64,000 bases of DNA from contig CABUZK010000004.1 in NCBI GenBank assembly GCA_902496115.1, positions 44,045 to 108,044 on the forward strand, read 5' to 3'. This stretch comes from an uncultured Collinsella sp. (GTDB lineage Bacteria > Actinomycetota > Coriobacteriia > Coriobacteriales > Coriobacteriaceae). The notes beneath the pieces are model-generated. The model was not told the DNA's origin, ran no database searches, and saw nothing but the letters and a program-made list of their open reading frames with translations. The first letter of the stretch is position 1, and every line of letters begins with the position of its first letter. The position numbers and the translations under genes are program-made. Shown one piece after another: positions 48,247-56,689 of this stretch.

Positions 48247-49593
48247 CTACGCTGCCAACTTGTCAAAAGCCCCGCGGCGGTTGAGTACGGTAAATGCAAT
48301 CACGCAAATGACCGCCGACAGAATGGACCCGCACGGCGAGGCGATGCCCATGGGAAACAACGTATCGGAATAGGCATTCGACAGCAGCCACGCACCGGGT
48401 ACGCGAATGAGCGCCACGGCCAGCACGTTGTGCGCAAAGCCGATGTAGCTCTTGCCGTATGCAGCGAAAAAGCCGCTAAAGCAAATGTGGATGCCGGCAA
48501 AAATCGCGTCGAAAATGTAGCTGCGCATATAGCCGGTACCGGCCGCGACCACCGCGGGGTCCTTGGCGAAAAAGCCGATAAACGTCGGCGCCACCAGCCA
48601 CATCAGCACCGTGATCAGGCAGCCGTACACCACCGAAATCGTCATGGCGTCCTTGAGCACCTGACGTGCACGATCGCCCTTGCCCGCGCCGGCATTTTGC
48701 GCCGTGAGTGCGCTGACGGTGGCACCCATGGAACTCGGCACGATGAACAAGAAGCTGATCATCTTTTCGACCAAGCCCACGGCGGCGGCGTCGACGAGCC
48801 CTCGGTGGTTGGCGATGACGGTGATAAACATAAACGCCACCTGGATGCAGCCGTCCTGCACGGCCACGGGCACGCCGATCTTAAGAATGCTGCCGAGCAT
48901 CTCGGGCCGGGGACGCAGGTCGCTGCGCTTAACGTGGATGTTCGTGCGACGGCTCTTGAGCCACACGAGCGCGAGGGCAACGCTGGCCGTCTGCGCGGTC
49001 ACCGTGCCGAGCGCCGCGCCCACAGGGCCTAGCCCCATGTGTCCGATAAACAGAAAATCGAGCGCGATGTTGATGATGCATGCCACGCCGATCACGTACA
49101 TGGGCGAGCGCGAATCGCCCAGCCCGCGAAAGATGGCCGAGAGGATATTGTACGCGGCGATAAAGGGAATGCCCATAAAACAAATGCGCAGGTAGGCGGC
49201 GGTGCCTTCGGCTGCCTCGGCCGGCGTGCCAATGAGTGACACGATCTGCGGGCACAGTGCGAGCAGGACAGCGGCCAGCACCACCGAGACGCCCATAAAG
49301 AGCGTGATGGTGTTGCCGATGGCGGTCTCGGCGCGGTCAAAGCGGCGCGAGCCCACGGCGTGGCCGACGATGACCGTCGTTCCCATGGCCAGGCCCACGA
49401 GCGTCACGGTAATGATATAGAGCGTCTGCGCGCCATTGCCCACGGCGGTGATGCCGGCAGCGCCGCTAAACTGCCCCATCATGTACAGGTCGGCCATGCC
49501 GTAGAGCATCTGCAAAAAGTACGAGAGCATATAGGGCAGGGCAAAGACCGCGATGGTCTTGAGGACATTGCCGCGTGTGAGGTCGTGTTCCAT
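48247..49593 (-). CDS. MATE-family multidrug/Na+ antiporter
   Basis: 448 residues, about 12 helices, MatE domain twice. Start MEHDLTRGNVLKTIAVFALPYMLSYFLQMLYGMADLYMMGQF is the classic N-terminus, and AIFRGLGDSRSPMYV marks the first half's conserved loop. It probably exports cationic drugs or metabolites. It is the first gene of a two-gene unit with the (now split) MerR regulator. A MerR-type promoter stands upstream, implying ligand-activated expression. Confidence 0.93.
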   Translation of the reverse strand: MEHDLTRGNVLKTIAVFALPYMLSYFLQMLYGMADLYMMGQFSGAAGITAVGNGAQTLYIITVTLVGLAMGTTVIVGHAVGSRRFDRAETAIGNTITLFMGVSVVLAAVLLALCPQIVSLIGTPAEAAEGTAAYLRICFMGIPFIAAYNILSAIFRGLGDSRSPMYVIGVACIINIALDFLFIGHMGLGPVGAALGTVTAQTASVALALVWLKSRRTNIHVKRSDLRPRPEMLGSILKIGVPVAVQDGCIQVAFMFITVIANHRGLVDAAAVGLVEKMISFLFIVPSSMGATVSALTAQNAGAGKGDRARQVLKDAMTISVVYGCLITVLMWLVAPTFIGFFAKDPAVVAAGTGYMRSYIFDAIFAGIHICFSGFFAAYGKSYIGFAHNVLAVALIRVPGAWLLSNAYSDTLFPMGIASPCGSILSAVICVIAFTVLNRRGAFDKLAA

Positions 49594-49642
49594 GGGCGGG
49601 GCACTTTCTGGCTGGGTTCGTTTACGTACCAGTGTAGTGAAA

Positions 49643-49666
49643 ACCCTATAACGATTGTAGAGTCAA
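49643..49666 (-). promoter_or_regulatory. MerR-type promoter of the MATE gene
   Basis: On the - strand, -35 TTGACT is followed by a dyad ACTCTACAATCGTTATAGGGT within an overlong (about 19-base) spacer, the hallmark of MerR-activated promoters. The dyad spans 49643-49663. The rest of 49594-49952 holds only the hairpin repeat at 49787. Confidence 0.75.
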
Positions 49667-49786
49667 GGTTTATGTTGACGGCGGGGCGAAAAAGTGAGCC
49701 TGTATTCATTCCCCATGGCTTAAAAGAGCTGGATTAACTCATTCGAGCACGAGGCTTTGACCCCTCCGTGCCCCTCACCTCGCCTC

Positions 49787-49851
49787 AAACCATCACAACA
49801 TTCGACGTTTTTTGTCAAAATCGGGAAAAGCATCGAATGTTGTGATGGTTT
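49787..49851. repeat. ATTCGA hairpin repeat (copy 1)
   Basis: AAACCATCACAACATTCGA / TCGAATGTTGTGATGGTTT, 19-base perfect arms, 27-base loop (CGTTTTTTGTCAAAATCGGG...), then T-rich. Copies at 51031 and 55157. Confidence 0.92.
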
Positions 49852-49952
49852 TTCTACCACTCGACCGGGTGGAATCGCTTTCTTGCGCACGAAGGTGTGC
49901 GGATCCGTGGGCAGGGGAATAAGGTTGGTTATCCGACTCCATTGGAGGGCTC

Positions 49953-50990
49953 ATGGACCTGCCGATCGTTCTGTCCCATAAGACTGCCTGGCTGTACCAC
50001 AACGTGGCGCGTCCGTCCGAGCCGCTCTCGCGAGTAAGCAGCCTATACGATGAGGACTCGCTTGCTAACGAGGCGGAGCCGACCGCGAGCTTGCCCAAAT
50101 TGGGACTCGATGCCAAGGGGCTGAGGGCTTCGACGGCCGTCGGGATCGTTACCGACTATCTGGTTTCGCTTGGTATTCCACGAGAAGAGCTCGATCATAT
50201 CGATACGCTCGTCAACTTCGATTTTGAGCGCTCGACGCCGACTGGATTTAGGTGCCACGTGTTTGGGGCGCCGGTACCTCCAGGCCATCTTATCGAGGTG
50301 GCAGAGGACCTTCTGGTGGTTGATGAGGTCATGTGCTTTGTCCAAGCGGGTTCGTGGATGAGCGAGCCTGAGCAGCTGGAATATGGCTACGAAATCTGTG
50401 CCCGATACCATTTGAATCATCTGTCGACAGGCGATTATATCGAGATGGGGCAGAGATATACCGTTGCCGACTTAATTGCTTATTGCAATGAGAACCGATC
50501 TCGTCAGGGGGCCATACGCGCGGCCGCCGTGCTCAAGCGCGTGCACGATGGCGCGCGATCGCCCATGGAGACGGCCACTGCAATCATGGTCGTAGCAAAA
50601 CGTTCTCAGGGCGGGCTGGGATACGCCAAGGTTGAGCTCAACCATCGGGTCGATGTTCCCAACGAGTTCAAGTATCTCGCAAAGGCCGGGTATTTCGAGA
50701 TCGACGTATATGCGCCTGCGAGCGGTACGGGGATTGAATACAACGGCTCGGACCATCTTGATAAACAGCGCAGCGCGTCGGACGCGGAGCGTATGACCGT
50801 GCTGAGCGCGCTGGGCTTTAGGATGATCGTCCTCACCGGGACTCAGTTTGCCCATCAGCTGCAATTGCACCGGGCGATGAATGCCATCGCGCTCGCTATG
50901 GGTCTCAAGTGCGACCGAAGCGAAGCGTTCCAGAAACGTCAAAACGACCTGCGAGAATTCGTGATTCGGCACTGGGACGGCGGCCTTTAG
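49953..50990 (+). CDS. AbiEi-like/Vsr-like (DUF559) nuclease-domain protein
   Basis: A 345-residue protein of uncertain function. The first half (LSHKTAWLYHNVA..., CHVFGAPVPPGHLIEVAEDLLVVDEVMCFVQAGSWM, EYGYEICARYHL) resembles the C-terminal part of AbiEi-type antitoxin/regulator proteins. The second half, from RSPMETATAIMVV, carries the Vsr/DUF559 nuclease pattern: VDVPNEFKYL, then FEIDVYAPASGTGIEYNGSDHLDKQRSASDAERMTVLSALG, with E, D, E and H in place. TTGGAGGG precedes ATG 49953. Both flanks carry the same hairpin repeat (49787 and 51031), so the gene may be a mobile cassette. Function is inferred from pattern only. Confidence 0.6.
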   Translation: MDLPIVLSHKTAWLYHNVARPSEPLSRVSSLYDEDSLANEAEPTASLPKLGLDAKGLRASTAVGIVTDYLVSLGIPREELDHIDTLVNFDFERSTPTGFRCHVFGAPVPPGHLIEVAEDLLVVDEVMCFVQAGSWMSEPEQLEYGYEICARYHLNHLSTGDYIEMGQRYTVADLIAYCNENRSRQGAIRAAAVLKRVHDGARSPMETATAIMVVAKRSQGGLGYAKVELNHRVDVPNEFKYLAKAGYFEIDVYAPASGTGIEYNGSDHLDKQRSASDAERMTVLSALGFRMIVLTGTQFAHQLQLHRAMNAIALAMGLKCDRSEAFQKRQNDLREFVIRHWDGGL

Positions 50991-51030
50991 GGGCGTTCCG
51001 GTCCTTCTACGGGGTGCCGTGGACAGGCTA

Positions 51031-51091
51031 ACCATCACAACATTCGACGTTTTTCGCCAAAAACGGGAAAAGCATCGAATGTTGTGATGGT
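51031..51091. repeat. ATTCGA hairpin repeat (copy 2)
   Basis: ACCATCACAACATTCGA (51031-51047) and its exact complement (51075-51091). The loop CGTTTTTCGCCAAAAACGGG... is close to that of copy 1, in the same orientation. Confidence 0.92.
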
Positions 51092-51223
51092 CTGTGCTGA
51101 GGATGGGCTTGGAAAGTCCGTTTTGCTCAAAGCGACCTGTCCTATCGTACGGGTGTCGGCATGATTCTCTCGTGGGGTATTATGTTTTCCGAAGAATAAA
51201 ACGCCGCGTGAGGGGAGGGCTGC

Positions 51224-52279
51224 GTGAACGGGCGCATGCAACATGACGGTTTTGGCCGCGATATCAACTACCTGCGTATTGCCGTTACCGACAAGTGCAA
51301 TTTCCGCTGCATCTATTGCATGCCGGCCGATGGCGTGGCGCCCCGTGCGCACGACGAGCTGCTCAGCGCCGAGGAAATCGCCCGCTTTGTGCGTCTGGTG
51401 GCGGGAGAGGGCATTCGCCGCGTGCGCCTGACGGGCGGCGAGCCGCTGGTCAGCCGCCGTATCATTCCGCTCATTCGCGACATCCGCGCGATTCCGCAGA
51501 TCGAGGACATCTCGCTCACCACAAACGGCGCCCTGCTGCCCAAGCTGGCGCCGCAGCTCAAAGATGCCGGGCTTAACCGCGTCAACATCTCGCTCGACAC
51601 GCTCGACCCTACGCTCTTTGGAAAGATCACGCGCCTGGGTCGACTCGAGCAGACCATGGCTGGCATCGATGCGGCGCTGGCCTGGGGCTTTGAGCCCGTT
51701 AAGGTCAACTGCGTTGTGGTGCGCCGGCTCAACCAGGATGTGGCGGCCCTTGCGCGGCTCACGCTCGATCGCCCCATCCACCTGCGCTTTATCGAATATA
51801 TGCCCATCGGCGACGAGCACACGAGCTCGCATTGCGCTGTGGACCCGCATGCGCCCGCGCTCAATCCCGAGCTGTGGGACGCGAGCGATACCGTGCCGAG
51901 TGACGAGCTGCGGGCGCGCATCAATGCCGGGGCCACCGCGGTGGGACTGGGCGAGCTCGAGCCGCTCGACATCAACGACGCTCCTGCCGGCGCGGGCCCT
52001 GCGCGCTATTGGCACTTTCCGGGCGCGGCGGGAACGGTCGGCTTCATTAGCGCCATGTCCAACCATTTTTGCGCGAATTGCAACCGTCTGCGCCTGACGG
52101 CCGATGGCAACGTGCGTCCGTGTCTGTTTAGCGATGCCGAGTATTCGGTGCGTGAGGCGCTGCGCCGTGGTGATGATATGCAGGTACTTTCGATTTGGCG
52201 CGATGCCGTGGCCCACAAACCGCAGGAACACGCGATAATTGAGGGCACGCAACGATTTATGTCCCAAATCGGAGGATGA
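51224..52279 (+). CDS. moaA: GTP 3',8-cyclase
   Basis: Radical SAM enzyme that starts molybdopterin synthesis by converting GTP to 3',8-cyclo-GTP. 351 residues. The N-terminal cluster is CNFRCIYCMPADG (CxxxCxxC); the C-terminal cluster has HFCANCNRLRLTADGNVRPCLF. It ends in the conserved GG (SQIGG), needed for activity. GTG 51224 follows GGGGAGGG at good spacing. moaC-mobB follows four bases after its stop. Confidence 0.96.
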   Translation: MNGRMQHDGFGRDINYLRIAVTDKCNFRCIYCMPADGVAPRAHDELLSAEEIARFVRLVAGEGIRRVRLTGGEPLVSRRIIPLIRDIRAIPQIEDISLTTNGALLPKLAPQLKDAGLNRVNISLDTLDPTLFGKITRLGRLEQTMAGIDAALAWGFEPVKVNCVVVRRLNQDVAALARLTLDRPIHLRFIEYMPIGDEHTSSHCAVDPHAPALNPELWDASDTVPSDELRARINAGATAVGLGELEPLDINDAPAGAGPARYWHFPGAAGTVGFISAMSNHFCANCNRLRLTADGNVRPCLFSDAEYSVREALRRGDDMQVLSIWRDAVAHKPQEHAIIEGTQRFMSQIGG

Positions 52280-52283
52280 TCAT

Positions 52284-53585
52284 ATGGCCAAGAGCAGGTA
52301 CGCCGATGCCACCAAGGCCGCTCGCAGGGCCGCGATGTCTGCCCACAAAGTCACGGCTGCGGCGAATGCTGGCAACGCCGACGCGTCCGTGCAGCCGACT
52401 GCCAGCGCTGCCACCGAGCCCGCCCGTGACGCTCGCCGCGACGAGCTGACGCACGTGGACGCCAAGGGCGAGGTTCGCATGGTCGACGTGTCCGACAAGG
52501 CCGAGACCCATCGTATTGCCATCGCCGAGGGCACCATCCTCATGCATCCCGAGACGCAGGCCATGGTGCTGCAGGACCGCGCCAAAAAGGGCGACGTGCT
52601 TGCCTGCGCACGCGTGGCGGGCATCATGGCCATCAAGCGCACGAGCGACATCATTCCCATGTGCCATCCGTTGCTCATTACTAAGAGCAAGTGCGATATT
52701 GCGCCCATCGCTCCGGCGGGGACGCCTGTCGATGACGTGCCCGAGGGCTGGGCGCCGGCGCGCGCGGACGGGCAGGTTGGCTTTCACGTGCTGGTTACGG
52801 CCGGCGTGACGGGCAAGACGGGTATCGAGATGGAGGCGTTGACCGGCGCGAGCGCCGCGTGCCTGACCATCTATGACATGTGCAAGGCAGTTGACCGCGG
52901 CATGGAGATCGTCGACGTTCGTCTGTTGCACAAGGAAGGCGGCCGCTCGGGCGTGTGGGATCGTGCCGAGCGTCAGGTTGCTGCTGTTGAGGCCGTGGGG
53001 GCCGCGGGCAATGCGCCCGCGGGCGCACCCGTCGCCGTCGCGCCCGCAGTTCCGGCCCCGGCCGTCCCCGCGATCGCGTTTATCGGCTACCAAAACTCGG
53101 GCAAGACCACACTTGTCGAGAAGGTTATTGCCGAGCTCACCCGCCGCGGCCTGCGCGTGGGTTCGCTCAAGCATCATGGGCATCACGGCTTTGATATCGA
53201 CGTGCCCGCTAAGGACACCTGGCGCCATCACCAGGCCGGATCCAAACACGTGGGCCTCATCTGCGCCACGCGCTGGGCGGAGTACGCCGACACGCGCGAG
53301 GAGGACGAGATGCCCGCGCGCGAGCTGTTGTCGCGTTACAACGATGTCGACGTGGTGATCATCGAGGGCTACAAGGCCGAGGGCTTCGACAATATCGTGG
53401 TCGCGCGCTCCGGTGTCGACCGTCTGCGCGGCAAGAGCTCGCTCGACCTGGTCGATGGCCACACGCTGGCCCTTGCCTGCAATGAGGCCTTGGCGCGTCA
53501 GGCCTTCGACGCCGGCTTTGCGACCCGAGCCATCAACATCAACGACGCCCGAGCCATCTGCGATCTTATCCAAGATCACCTTTAA
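52284..53585 (+). CDS. MoaC-MobB fusion protein
   Basis: A 433-residue two-domain enzyme for molybdenum cofactor synthesis. Residues ~55-230 are MoaC (cyclic pyranopterin monophosphate synthase): EVRMVDVSDKAETHRIA, MCHPLLI, KTGIEMEALTGASAACLTIYDMCKAVDRGM. An Ala/Pro linker (PAGAPVAVAPAVPAPAVPA) leads to MobB (~263-433): a P-loop GYQNSGKTTL, KHHGHHGFDID and DVVIIEGYKAEG. The N-terminal ~50 residues are Ala-rich and non-conserved. ATG 52284 lies eight bases after GGAGG at the end of moaA. Gene fusions of this kind keep two pathway steps together. Confidence 0.93.
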   Translation: MAKSRYADATKAARRAAMSAHKVTAAANAGNADASVQPTASAATEPARDARRDELTHVDAKGEVRMVDVSDKAETHRIAIAEGTILMHPETQAMVLQDRAKKGDVLACARVAGIMAIKRTSDIIPMCHPLLITKSKCDIAPIAPAGTPVDDVPEGWAPARADGQVGFHVLVTAGVTGKTGIEMEALTGASAACLTIYDMCKAVDRGMEIVDVRLLHKEGGRSGVWDRAERQVAAVEAVGAAGNAPAGAPVAVAPAVPAPAVPAIAFIGYQNSGKTTLVEKVIAELTRRGLRVGSLKHHGHHGFDIDVPAKDTWRHHQAGSKHVGLICATRWAEYADTREEDEMPARELLSRYNDVDVVIIEGYKAEGFDNIVVARSGVDRLRGKSSLDLVDGHTLALACNEALARQAFDAGFATRAININDARAICDLIQDHL

Positions 53586-53608
53586 GGGCTGGCTCGCTGC
53601 GCTGCCAT

Positions 53609-53652
53609 AACCTGCCAAATAGGGACAGGTTTGTTTTGGCAGGTTTTATCTG
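53609..53652. repeat. CCTGTCCCT hairpin repeat (copy 2)
   Basis: AACCTGCCAAATAGGGACAG... TTTTGGCAGGTTTTATCTG; reversed it matches 25789-25832, with arm changes that keep pairing. It follows moaC-mobB and may terminate it. Confidence 0.7.
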
Positions 53653-53666
53653 GGCAAACGTCACTT

Positions 53667-53703
53667 CCACCACAAAGGGACCAGGCACCTTTGTGGTGGT
53701 TTT
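53667..53703. repeat. CCACCACAAAGG hairpin repeat (copy 2)
   Basis: CCACCACAAAGG / CCTTTGTGGTGG around GACCAGGCA, then TTTTT; terminator-like. Confidence 0.88.
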
Positions 53704-53875
53704 TGTTTAAGTAGATGTGTGGGACATGCCTTACAATCTACCAAGTAGTTCATGACGGGCGAAAAACGGAGAGAAGGGGCTCTTGATGCGTCCTTAATGT
53801 TTCATGCGGATAGATTGATTCGACAGACGGTGGCGAATGCCCGCCGTCCGCATTCGTATGAAACAAGGAGTCTCC

Positions 53876-55156
53876 ATGCTCGTCTCTCTTTTCTCAAAGC
53901 CTCAGTCATCGCTGTCCGTGCAGGCCAAGCGCCTGGTGGCGATGCGCTTTCTCATCTACACCGGTTTCCAGACCAGCTACTTTATCGGCGTCATCGGAAC
54001 GCTCACCTATGCAGACGATGCCTCGGTCGTGGCGACATCGCTGGCCGTCCTCTTTATGAACGTATTCGTGATCTTGGGATCCTTTGCGGGTGGCGCGGCG
54101 CTCGACGCTTGGGGCCCACGCCGTCATTTCTTGCTGAGCATCGTGGGCACGCTGGCAACCGGCGCGGCGATCCTCGTTTTTGGCAGCGCGACCGGCATCG
54201 TCCTGCTCGGCGCGGTGCTCCTGGGCTTTGTGATGGGGTTCGCCCAGCCCATCGCCACATCCTATCCAGCCTATCTCACCGACGATCCCGTCGAGCTCAA
54301 AGACATCAACTCCGCCATCGCCATGTTCTCTAACGTGAGTATCATCGTTGGCCCCACGCTGGGCGGCTTTGTCGCGGCGGCTGCGTCGTCGCGCGCGGTG
54401 TTCGTGCTCTTGATGCTCTTTACCGTGCTGGCGCTCGTCGCCGGTTGGGGCTTTAGGCCGAAGGCCAGCCATGTCGCCGGGGATGCGGATGCCGATTCGG
54501 CAGAGGAAGGGGAGCGTGCGGGACAAAGCCCCGACCCCAGCACGTCCACCCGCGTCACCTTCGCGACCAGCATCAAGACAGTCTTCACCAATAGCGTCCT
54601 CGCCCTGCTGTTCTGCATTATTTTCCTTTCGAACTTTGGCTACGGCGCCTTCGACCCGCTGGAGTCGTTCTTCTACCGCGATGTCCTGCACGTCGGTGTC
54701 GAATGGATGGGCTGGCTCTCGTCGGCCAGCGGTGTGGGCGCGGTGCTGGGCGCTGTGGCCGTGCTCCGCTTGCCGCCGCACCTGGTAAACCTTAAGACGC
54801 TGCTTGTGGCGCTCATGTCCGTTGGTCTGGGAAGCCTGCTCTACGTGGGAACGCCGTACGTGGGCGTAGCCCTTGTCGGCCAGCTTGCTCTGGGCGTGGC
54901 CTGGGGCGTCGTCAACCCGCTCCACAACACGATCGTGCAAACGACGGCCCCGCTCGAGCAGCTTGGTCGTATCAACTCGGTCATGGGCTTTGGCAACATG
55001 TTCGCCGGCGTGGCACCGCTGGCGATTGCCCCGTGGCTGGCGGCGACATTTGGCGTGCAGCAGACGCTCGTTGGTGCGGGTATGGTCGTGACGGCGGTTC
55101 CCGCGGCGTTGCTGCTGTTTGGACGCCGGCATTTTGATCGTGCCGCAAAGCAGTAA
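53876..55156 (+). CDS. MFS transporter
   Basis: A 426-residue 12-helix major facilitator. The N-terminal half has LDAWGPRRHFLLSIVGT (motif A-like) and FVMGFAQPIATSYPAYL; a hydrophilic central loop (residues ~205-240, Asp/Glu/Ser-rich) separates the halves. Overall it resembles the macrolide-efflux/enterobactin exporter-like (MFS_3) group, but the substrate is unknown. AAGGAG sits at 53865-53870, giving ATG 53876; the longer frame from 53837 overlaps a hairpin GACGGTGGCG/CGCCGTC-like at 53825-53848. Confidence 0.88.
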   Translation: MLVSLFSKPQSSLSVQAKRLVAMRFLIYTGFQTSYFIGVIGTLTYADDASVVATSLAVLFMNVFVILGSFAGGAALDAWGPRRHFLLSIVGTLATGAAILVFGSATGIVLLGAVLLGFVMGFAQPIATSYPAYLTDDPVELKDINSAIAMFSNVSIIVGPTLGGFVAAAASSRAVFVLLMLFTVLALVAGWGFRPKASHVAGDADADSAEEGERAGQSPDPSTSTRVTFATSIKTVFTNSVLALLFCIIFLSNFGYGAFDPLESFFYRDVLHVGVEWMGWLSSASGVGAVLGAVAVLRLPPHLVNLKTLLVALMSVGLGSLLYVGTPYVGVALVGQLALGVAWGVVNPLHNTIVQTTAPLEQLGRINSVMGFGNMFAGVAPLAIAPWLAATFGVQQTLVGAGMVVTAVPAALLLFGRRHFDRAAKQ

Positions 55157-55221
55157 AAACCATCACAACATTCGATGAAAATCGCGATTTTGCCGAATAA
55201 CGTCGAATGTTGTGATGGTTT
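55157..55221. repeat. ATTCGA hairpin repeat (copy 3)
   Basis: AAACCATCACAACATTCGA (55157-55175) and its exact complement (55203-55221). The loop is inverted relative to copies 1 and 2. It begins at the MFS stop. Confidence 0.92.
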
Positions 55222-55235
55222 GCGTTCCGGCCAGG

Positions 55236-55272
55236 CCACCACAAAGGGGCCAGGCACCTTTGTGGTGGTTTT
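55236..55272. repeat. CCACCACAAAGG hairpin repeat (copy 3)
   Basis: CCACCACAAAGG / CCTTTGTGGTGG around GGCCAGGCA, then TTTTT, 15 bases after an ATTCGA repeat. Confidence 0.88.
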
Positions 55273-55362
55273 TGCTTTGACGGGCCGCGCCTGTGCCTTG
55301 GTATACCATGTACGCCGTTCACGAATACACCCCACACCGCCGCACAACCCAGAAAGGCCCCC

Positions 55363-56184
55363 ATGGACACCACCTTCAGCCACATCAAAGCCGTGTTCTG
55401 CGATATCGACGGCACGCTGCTCACGAGCCAGCACACGGTGTCCCCGCGCACCGTGGCGGCGATCCGCGCCCTGCGCGAGCGCGGTGTGCTCTTTGGCCTG
55501 TGCACCGGGCGCGACGCCCACGCGACCGAGGCCATGTACGAGCTCTGGGGCATCGAAGGCCTGGTAGACGTGATGGTGGGCTGCGGTGGCGCCGAGGTCA
55601 TCGACCGCGCGCACGACATCAACGAGCTGAGCTATCCGCTGCCGGGCGAGACCATCGCACGCATCTGCAGGCACATGGCGGACCTTCCGGCAACGCCCGT
55701 CTGCCCCCGAGACGGCGTGTTCTACGTGCCCGAGAGCAACGCGTGCGTCGAGCACCTGTCGCGCGTCGACGGCGTGCCCTACCAGGTGGTCGATTTTGCC
55801 GAGTTCTTGCGCGAGCCGCAGCCCAAGGTGATGTTTACCATGGCGCCCGAGGTAATGCCGCGGGTGATTGAGCGGGCGTCGACGTTTGCCGACGACACCG
55901 TCAAGGCGGCAGCTCTGCAAACCACGCAGCGGCTCTACGAGTTCATGGATCCGCGCGTATCCAAGACGCGCGGCCTTGTGCGCGTGGCGGAGCTCAACGA
56001 CATGGAGCTCCAGGACATCTGCGTGTTTGGCGATGCGGACAACGATACCTGCATGGTGGCTGACGCCGGCATGGGCGTGGCCATGGCGAACGGCAGCGAC
56101 GCCACCCGTGCCGCCGCCGACTTTGTAACCGCGAGCAACGACAAAGACGGCATCGCGATCTTTATCGAGGAGCATCTGCTGTAG
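55363..56184 (+). CDS. Cof-type HAD phosphatase
   Basis: 273 residues of the HAD superfamily, subclass IIB (Cof/YbdK-like sugar-phosphate or nucleotide phosphatases). Motif I is FCDIDGTLLTSQHTVSP; motif II GLCTGRD; the cap domain occupies ~85-190; motif III with GLVRVAELN is followed by motif IV FGDADNDTCMV. The usual Lys before motif IV is not obvious. AAAGGCCCCC precedes ATG 55363. Substrate unknown. It is followed by the fourth CCACC hairpin. Confidence 0.9.
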   Translation: MDTTFSHIKAVFCDIDGTLLTSQHTVSPRTVAAIRALRERGVLFGLCTGRDAHATEAMYELWGIEGLVDVMVGCGGAEVIDRAHDINELSYPLPGETIARICRHMADLPATPVCPRDGVFYVPESNACVEHLSRVDGVPYQVVDFAEFLREPQPKVMFTMAPEVMPRVIERASTFADDTVKAAALQTTQRLYEFMDPRVSKTRGLVRVAELNDMELQDICVFGDADNDTCMVADAGMGVAMANGSDATRAAADFVTASNDKDGIAIFIEEHLL

Positions 56185-56197
56185 CGCCGGGGGAGAA

Positions 56198-56230
56198 CCA
56201 CCGCAAAGGGGACAGGCTCCTTTGCGGTGG
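56198..56230. repeat. CCACCACAAAGG hairpin repeat (copy 4, compensated)
   Basis: CCACCGCAAAGG / CCTTTGCGGTGG around GGACAGGCT. Relative to the other copies one A and its pairing T have both become G and C, so the stem is kept. No T run follows. Confidence 0.85.
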
Positions 56231-56689
56231 TCTCAGGCGATTTGGGCGAATTGATGCCTAAAATCTGCGCGCAAATTCAGATATGGTTGTCTGAACATTA
56301 CGCTTCTAACTACCGATGGGTTAAAGATATTCCCATCAATTTGGTAGTCTATTCCTCCCGGTTAATGACCTACCGCTCACGGTCGATTTTCGACCGTTCA
56401 CAGGATGCTTGCTCTTGAGCAAAATGTTGTGCAAATAAATAAAATGCTATTAAAAAACTGATAACTAACTTAATTACCAGTAGAAACAGATATTTCAGAG
56501 CGAATAAACGAAAGCAAATCTGAGTAAATGTCAAGAGAATTGAGAACTGGCTACAAAAATGTCGGTTTTGTTGCTCGGATGTTTAAACAATAGATACAAT
56601 AGTATTACTACGCGAGCGCAATCACAGGTTGCGCAGATACGTTTGATAGTGAAAGAGCAAGATCGCGGTCTCTTGGGGAGGAGACATCG
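56231..56689. other. AT-rich upstream region of the pilus locus
   Basis: No gene is supported in these 459 bases. The base composition is clearly richer in A+T than the rest of the window, suggesting acquired DNA. A promoter lies near its right end (56571-56600). Confidence 0.6.
56571..56600 (+). promoter_or_regulatory. Promoter of the pilus locus
   Basis: TTGCTC (56571-56576), 18 bases, TACAAT (56595-56600). The leader to ATG 56690 is about 80 bases and ends in GGGGAGGAG. Confidence 0.6.

Noticed and set aside
53752..54333. A 193-codon frame overlapping the MFS gene start
   Set aside because: Out-of-frame shadow; the MFS frame has helices and a good ribosome site at 53865.
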